The notes under the pieces: model-generated | What the model saw: the letters and a program-made list of their open reading frames with translations, nothing else | What the model was told of the DNA's origin: nothing | Databases searched by the model: none | Shown here: positions 58,521-64,000 of the stretch, piece after piece | Numbering within the stretch: the first letter of the stretch is position 1 | Layout: each line of letters starts with the position of its first letter | Origin: Formosa agariphila KMM 3901 | Lineage (GTDB): Bacteria > Bacteroidota > Bacteroidia > Flavobacteriales > Flavobacteriaceae | DNA length: 64,000 nt | NCBI RefSeq assembly: GCF_000723205.1 | Contig: NZ_HG315671.1 | Span: 632,851-696,850, forward strand | Direction: 5' to 3' | Program-made: the position numbers and the translations under genes

Positions 58521-58554
58521 AAAAGAGGCTACCTTATTTAAGGTGGCCTTTTTT
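58521..58554 (+). terminator. Terminator of the ribosomal cluster
   Basis: A 16-bp stem (58521-58536 with 58539-58554, core GGCTACCTTA, two G-U pairs) followed by a T-run. The carA -7 box begins three bases later. Confidence 0.85.
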
Positions 58555-58556
58555 TT

Positions 58557-58564
58557 TATATTTG
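58557..58564 (+). promoter_or_regulatory. -7 box of the carA promoter, with a long leader
   Basis: TATATTTG abuts the ribosomal terminator. No TTG lies 19 bases upstream. The leader to the carA ATG is about 150 bases. It is AT-rich and has only short hairpins, such as CCTAT...ATAGG near 58670-58693, and no terminator-like stem. So I see no pyrimidine attenuator. Confidence 0.5.
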
Positions 58565-58722
58565 CACGAAATTATTTAAATAGTAATCAATAATTTATAA
58601 AGTAGATTACATTATTGAAGTATGATTAGTTTGTAAGATAGTCTTTAAGACCTGCACTTTTATAAACCTATAATTATACCACCTATAATAGGACTACACC
58701 AATTTTGTAACGTGTTTAGAAA

Positions 58723-59826
58723 ATGAAATATCAAAAAAGAAATCAAGCAGTTGTTTTATTAGCCGATGGAACTATTTTTCATGGTAAAGTTGTTGGTAAT
58801 AGAGAAGGTACTGCATTTGGAGAAGTTTGTTTTAATACAGGTATGACTGGGTATCAGGAAATTTTTACTGATCCTTCTTACTTTGGCCAACTAATGGTTG
58901 CTACAAACGCACATATTGGTAATTATGGAACAGAAAAATCTGAGATTGAATCTGAAGGCATAAAAATTTCAGGATTAATTTGTAAAAATTTTAGTTATAA
59001 TTATTCTCGAGATTTAGCAAATTCTAGCTTAGAAGATTTTTTAAATGAAAACAATTTATTAGCTGTTTCAGATATAGATACTAGAGCACTTGTTAGCTAC
59101 ATTAGAGATAATGGCGCTATGAATGCTGTTATATCTACTGATGTCGATAATATTGAAGGACTAAAAAAGCAGCTTAAAGAAATTCCAGAAATGAATGGTC
59201 TTGAGTTAGCTTCTAAAGTGTCTACAAAAGAACCTTATTTTGTAGGTGATGAATTTTCAGATATTAAAATCGCAGCATTAGATTTAGGTATAAAGAAAAA
59301 CATTCTACGTAACCTAGCTAAACGTGGTGCTTATATAAAAGTATTTCCTTATAACTCGACTTTCGAAGATTTACATGCATGGAATCCAGATGGTTATTTT
59401 CTTTCTAACGGACCTGGAGATCCAGAGCCATTAACGTCTGCTCAAGAAGTCGCTAAGGAAATTATTAAAAGAGATTTACCAGTGTTTGGTATTTGTTTAG
59501 GACACCAAGTTATTGCATTAGCAAATGGTGTTTCTACATATAAAATGCATAATGGCCATCGAGGTATTAATCATCCTGTAAAAAATCTAATTACTGGTAA
59601 AGGTGAAATTACATCTCAAAATCATGGGTTTGCTGTGAAAAGAGAAGAGGTAGAAGCGCATCCAGATTTAGAGGTTACACATGTACATTTAAATGATGAT
59701 ACAGTTGCTGGACTAAGGATGAAAAACAAGAATTGCTTCTCTGTTCAATATCACCCAGAAGCAAGTCCTGGACCGAATGATGCTGAATATTTATTCGATC
59801 AATTTATAGAAAATATTAAAAAATAG
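58723..59826 (+). CDS. carA: Carbamoyl-phosphate synthase small (glutaminase) subunit
   Basis: 367 residues. It releases ammonia from glutamine for CarB, feeding pyrimidine and arginine synthesis. The N-terminal domain has FGEVCFNTGMTGYQEIFTDP; the glutaminase domain has the nucleophile Cys258 in GICLGHQV and the His-Glu pair in YHPEASPGP. carB is not in the window. Confidence 0.98.
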   Translation: MKYQKRNQAVVLLADGTIFHGKVVGNREGTAFGEVCFNTGMTGYQEIFTDPSYFGQLMVATNAHIGNYGTEKSEIESEGIKISGLICKNFSYNYSRDLANSSLEDFLNENNLLAVSDIDTRALVSYIRDNGAMNAVISTDVDNIEGLKKQLKEIPEMNGLELASKVSTKEPYFVGDEFSDIKIAALDLGIKKNILRNLAKRGAYIKVFPYNSTFEDLHAWNPDGYFLSNGPGDPEPLTSAQEVAKEIIKRDLPVFGICLGHQVIALANGVSTYKMHNGHRGINHPVKNLITGKGEITSQNHGFAVKREEVEAHPDLEVTHVHLNDDTVAGLRMKNKNCFSVQYHPEASPGPNDAEYLFDQFIENIKK

Positions 59827-59833
59827 ATACTAG

Positions 59834-59871
59834 AAACCTCAGAAAAAGCTTGCTTTATTTGAGGTTTTTTT
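59834..59871 (+). terminator. Terminator after carA
   Basis: AAACCTC (59834-59840) pairs with GAGGTTT (59861-59867) and an inner AAAGC/GCTTT stem closes the loop; a T-run follows. Confidence 0.8.
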
Positions 59872-59924
59872 GTTACGAAAACAATGTAGTAAGATTATAA
59901 GATAAATATAACAATATTTGTTAA

Positions 59925-61283
<1,359 letters not shown>

Positions 61284-61304
61284 TACTTTTTTTAATATCT
61301 TATA

Positions 61305-61334
61305 AAAACGATTATTTCTTGAAATAATCGTTTT
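61305..61334 (+). terminator. Terminator after eno
   Basis: A perfect 14-bp stem (AAAACGATTATTTC, 61305-61318, with 61321-61334), two-base loop, then a T-run. Confidence 0.88.
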
Positions 61335-61451
61335 TTTTTATTTATATATTAACAAAATTATTAAGTATTGATATAAGATTTTTATAAATAATTAGTAATA
61401 GATTTTGTATTTTAGCGCGAATCAAGAAAAACAAAACACAAGTATAGTAAT

Positions 61452-62738
61452 ATGTCAAAACAAGCCACAATTGAAATCGATGGGGAAAAGTATGAATTTC
61501 CTTTGGTAACAGGAACCGAAAATGAAGTCGCAATCGATATAACTACTTTAAGAACTGCTACAAAAGGAGTGATTACATTAGATTCAGGTTTTAAAAACAC
61601 TGGGTCATGTGAAAGTGCCATTACCTTTTTAGATGGTGAAAAAGGAATTTTAAGATATCGTGGTTATTCAATAGAAGAACTTGCTCAAAAAGTAGACTTC
61701 CTTGAAGTTGCTTATCTATTAATTTTTGGGGAATTACCTACAAAAGCACAAAACGATAAGTTTCATGACGATATTAAAGCTCAGTCTGCAGTAGACGAAG
61801 ATATAAAGAAAATTTTAGAAGCGTTCCCTAAGTCTGCGCACCCAATGGGAATCATTTCATCATTAACAAGTGCTTTAACAGCGTTTAACCCTTCTTCTGT
61901 GAATGTAGAATCTGAAGAAGATATGTATAAATCTGTTGTTAAGATTTTAGGTAAAATGCCAGTCTTAGTTGCTTGGACAATGCGTAAAAAACAAGGTTTA
62001 CCTCTTGATTATGGTGATGACGAATTAGGATATGTTGAGAACATTCTTAAAATGATGTTTTCAAAACCAAGTACTAAATATGTTCAAAATCAAGTATTGG
62101 TAGATGCTTTAGATAAATTGTTAATTTTACACGCAGATCACGAACAAAATTGTTCTACATCTACTGTACGTATAGTAGGTTCCGCTCACGCAGGTTTATT
62201 CGCATCTATATCTGCAGGTATTTCAGCATTATGGGGACCTCTTCATGGTGGTGCTAACCAAGCAGTATTAGAAATGCTTCAAGCTATAGAAGCTGATGGT
62301 GGAGACACTAAAAAGTATATGGCGAAAGCAAAAGATAAAAATGATCCATTTAGATTAATGGGCTTCGGACACCGAGTTTATAAAAATTTCGATCCAAGAG
62401 CTAAAATCATTAAAAAAGCGGCAGATGAAGTATTAGAAGCTTTAGGTGTTGAAGATCCAATTTTAGCAATTGCTAAAGGTTTAGAAAAAGAAGCTTTAGA
62501 AGATCCATACTTTGTTGAAAGAAAATTATATCCAAACGTAGATTTTTACTCAGGTATTATTTACAGAGCTATGAATATCCCAACAGAGATGTTTACAGTT
62601 ATGTTTGCAATTGGGCGTTTACCAGGCTGGATTGCACAATGGAGAGAAATGCGTTTACGTAAAGAACCAATAGGTCGTCCACGTCAATTATATATTGGAG
62701 AAACACAAAGACCTTTTGTTGAAGTTGAGAATCGTTAG
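61452..62738 (+). CDS. gltA: Citrate synthase
   Basis: 428 residues; condenses acetyl-CoA and oxaloacetate to open the TCA cycle. The catalytic regions LILHADHEQNCSTSTVRIVG, LWGPLHGGANQAVLEML and MGFGHRVYKNFDPRA, with the active-site His residues, indicate the large hexameric (type II) form. A TATTTTAG box at 61408-61415 may be its -7 element. Monocistronic. Confidence 0.98.
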   Translation: MSKQATIEIDGEKYEFPLVTGTENEVAIDITTLRTATKGVITLDSGFKNTGSCESAITFLDGEKGILRYRGYSIEELAQKVDFLEVAYLLIFGELPTKAQNDKFHDDIKAQSAVDEDIKKILEAFPKSAHPMGIISSLTSALTAFNPSSVNVESEEDMYKSVVKILGKMPVLVAWTMRKKQGLPLDYGDDELGYVENILKMMFSKPSTKYVQNQVLVDALDKLLILHADHEQNCSTSTVRIVGSAHAGLFASISAGISALWGPLHGGANQAVLEMLQAIEADGGDTKKYMAKAKDKNDPFRLMGFGHRVYKNFDPRAKIIKKAADEVLEALGVEDPILAIAKGLEKEALEDPYFVERKLYPNVDFYSGIIYRAMNIPTEMFTVMFAIGRLPGWIAQWREMRLRKEPIGRPRQLYIGETQRPFVEVENR

Positions 62739-62758
62739 GACTTAACGATTTATTAATC

Positions 62759-62821
62759 AAATGTCATTTTGAATAATTCTAGAACATATTATATGTTTTA
62801 TAAATGTTCAAAATGACATTT
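62759..62821. terminator. Long-armed hairpin after gltA
   Basis: AAATGTCATTTTGAA (62759-62773) pairs perfectly with TTCAAAATGACATTT (62807-62821). An inner AACATA/TATGTT stem sits in the 33-base loop, giving a cruciform-like element that ends in T. The next gene begins 13 bases later, so the element may also act as its leader. Confidence 0.7.
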
Positions 62822-62834
62822 TTATTTTAGAACT

Positions 62835-63749
62835 ATGTTGTCATTACATGTAACAAATGAAACGTCTCGCATTCGTGCGGTAGTATTAGGAACAGCAATT
62901 AGTAATGGACCAGTTCCTGCTATAGAAGATGCTTACGATCCAAAATCAATAGAACATATAAAAGCTGGTACTTACCCAAAAGAAGAAGACATGCTTAAAG
63001 AAATTGAAGCTGTTGCTAAGGTTTTTAAGAAGTATGATGTTACCGTTTTTCGTCCAAAAATTATAGAAAATTGTAATCAGATTTTTGCAAGAGATATTGC
63101 GTTTGTAATAGATAACAAATTTATAAAGGCTAATATTCTTCCTGATCGCGAACGAGAGTTAGAGGCGTTACAAGAAGTAATGAGTCAGATTAATCCAAAC
63201 GATATTATTACACCACCAGAAGCTGTTCATATTGAAGGTGGAGACGTTATGCTTTGGAATGATTATATATTTATAGGAACTTATAAAGGGACTGACTATT
63301 CAAATCATATTACAGCCAGAACAAATATGGAAGGCGTTAATTTTATAAAATCTTTATTTCCAGATAAAACTGTAAAAGAATTTGATTTAGCTAAATCAAA
63401 AACAGAAGCAAGAGATAATGCATTACACCTAGATTGTTGTTTTCAACCGGTTGGTAAAGACAAAGGTATTATTTATAAAGACGGTTTTAGAGATGTAAAC
63501 GATTATTTATATTTAGTTGATTTATTTGGAGAAGACAACCTTTTTCATATTACAAGAGACGAAATGTATAATATGTATAGTAATGTCTTTTCAATAGCTG
63601 AAAATGTAGTGATTTCTGAAGAAAATTTTAAAAGATTAAACACCTGGTTGCGATCAAACAATATCACTGTAGAAGAAGTACCATATGCAGAAATTTCTAA
63701 ACAAGAAGGTTTATTACGTTGTTCTACGATGCCTTTAATTAGAGATTAA
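62835..63749 (+). CDS. Pentein-fold amidinohydrolase/amidinotransferase (dimethylarginine dimethylaminohydrolase-like)
   Basis: 304 residues of the guanidino-group-modifying superfamily. The catalytic set is intact: Glu134-Gly-Gly-Asp137 in HIEGGDVML, His198 in NALHLDCCF and nucleophile Cys296 in LLRCSTMPL. Members include arginine deiminase, DDAH and amidinotransferases; the short length and lack of an arginine-deiminase insertion favour the DDAH-like group, but the substrate is not proven. No arginine-pathway genes are adjacent. Confidence 0.85.
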   Translation: MLSLHVTNETSRIRAVVLGTAISNGPVPAIEDAYDPKSIEHIKAGTYPKEEDMLKEIEAVAKVFKKYDVTVFRPKIIENCNQIFARDIAFVIDNKFIKANILPDRERELEALQEVMSQINPNDIITPPEAVHIEGGDVMLWNDYIFIGTYKGTDYSNHITARTNMEGVNFIKSLFPDKTVKEFDLAKSKTEARDNALHLDCCFQPVGKDKGIIYKDGFRDVNDYLYLVDLFGEDNLFHITRDEMYNMYSNVFSIAENVVISEENFKRLNTWLRSNNITVEEVPYAEISKQEGLLRCSTMPLIRD

Positions 63750-63789
63750 TTAATTTATGTATCGGATAAAGCTTAAAGGTATTTTAATA

Positions 63790-63819
63790 TTGCAATTAAG
63801 TTAGTTTCCTTTACATTTG
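63790..63819 (+). promoter_or_regulatory. Consensus promoter of the SprT-like gene
   Basis: TTG at 63790-63792, 19 bases, TACATTTG at 63812-63819: an exact match. The ATG is seven bases after the box, so the message should be leaderless or nearly so. Confidence 0.7.
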
Positions 63820-63826
63820 CATTATA

Positions 63827-64000
63827 ATGCAAAATATACTTCAACATTATATACCAGAAAAAGCGATTCCCAAAGTCTTGGAATTATTAAATAATGACAA
63901 GTTAGAGTTTATCGTTAAAAAGGAACGTAAAACGAGGCATGGCGATTATAGAAAATTACCTAATGGCAGACATTTAATTACTGTTAATGCAAACTTAAAC
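63827..64000 (+). CDS. SprT-like metalloprotease-domain protein, 5' part only
   Basis: The first 58 codons, cut by the window end. They read MQNILQHYIPEKAIPKVLEL and continue KKERKTRHGDYRKLPNGRHL, which is the N-terminal part of flavobacterial SprT-like proteins. The zinc motif HExxH, which would confirm it, lies beyond the window. Confidence 0.7.
   Translation, partial: MQNILQHYIPEKAIPKVLELLNNDKLEFIVKKERKTRHGDYRKLPNGRHLITVNANLN

Noticed and set aside
58565-58722. Pyrimidine-type attenuator in the carA leader
   Set aside because: The 150-base leader has only weak short hairpins and no stem followed by a T-run.

Overview
The window looks like chromosomal DNA of a member of the Flavobacteriaceae (Bacteroidota). 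The evidence is: low GC; two SusC/SusD outer-membrane pairs; TonB-type plug modules; gene neighbourhoods typical of marine flavobacteria; almost no Shine-Dalgarno sequences; and promoters of the Bacteroidota form TTG-N19-TAnnTTTG. That promoter form occurs exactly before the UbiA-like gene, rpsL, rpsD and the SprT-like gene. I see no phage, insertion sequence, CRISPR array, tRNA or rRNA.

Layout. 1-10200: housekeeping block with gcvP (cut by the window edge), a UbiA-like membrane protein, an ECF sigma factor with a small zinc-motif partner, an M3 peptidase, purK-purE, a fused HPRT-adenylate kinase and obgE. 10284-22807: envelope and stress genes, namely a 2051-residue alpha-2-macroglobulin-like protein carrying a SusC-like plug segment, a TPR protein, the peptidoglycan-recycling ligase mpl, a large MscS channel, a PaiB-like flavoprotein and a DUF1569 protein. 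22858-29354: radC, a degenerate deacetylase-like protein, a YjjG-type HAD phosphatase, an unrecognised secreted protein, rarA, a rhomboid protease and rlmB. 29404-39290: two SusC/SusD pairs in tandem, all on the minus strand, with no carbohydrate enzyme nearby. 39347-41029: an Omp85-type outer-membrane protein. 41134-58498: one long ribosomal cluster (rpsL-rpsG-fusA, then the S10, spc and alpha groups) with secY, infA and rpoA. 58521-64000: carA, eno, gltA, a pentein-fold hydrolase and the start of a SprT-like gene.

The ribosomal cluster is broken by five structured intergenic regions. The strongest are a complete intrinsic terminator between rpsJ and rplC (a likely attenuator) and a three-helix-junction leader before rpsD with its own promoter. 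The two SusC genes share their signal-peptide coding region and also their promoter and leader, so the tandem pairs were probably duplicated together and may respond to related signals.

I found no clearly new multi-gene system. The best leads are the attenuator and leader RNAs, the plug module inside the macroglobulin, the HPRT-Adk fusion, the deacetylase-like protein without metal ligands, a possible short RNA near 6100, and a dispersed palindrome whose arms show compensatory changes.
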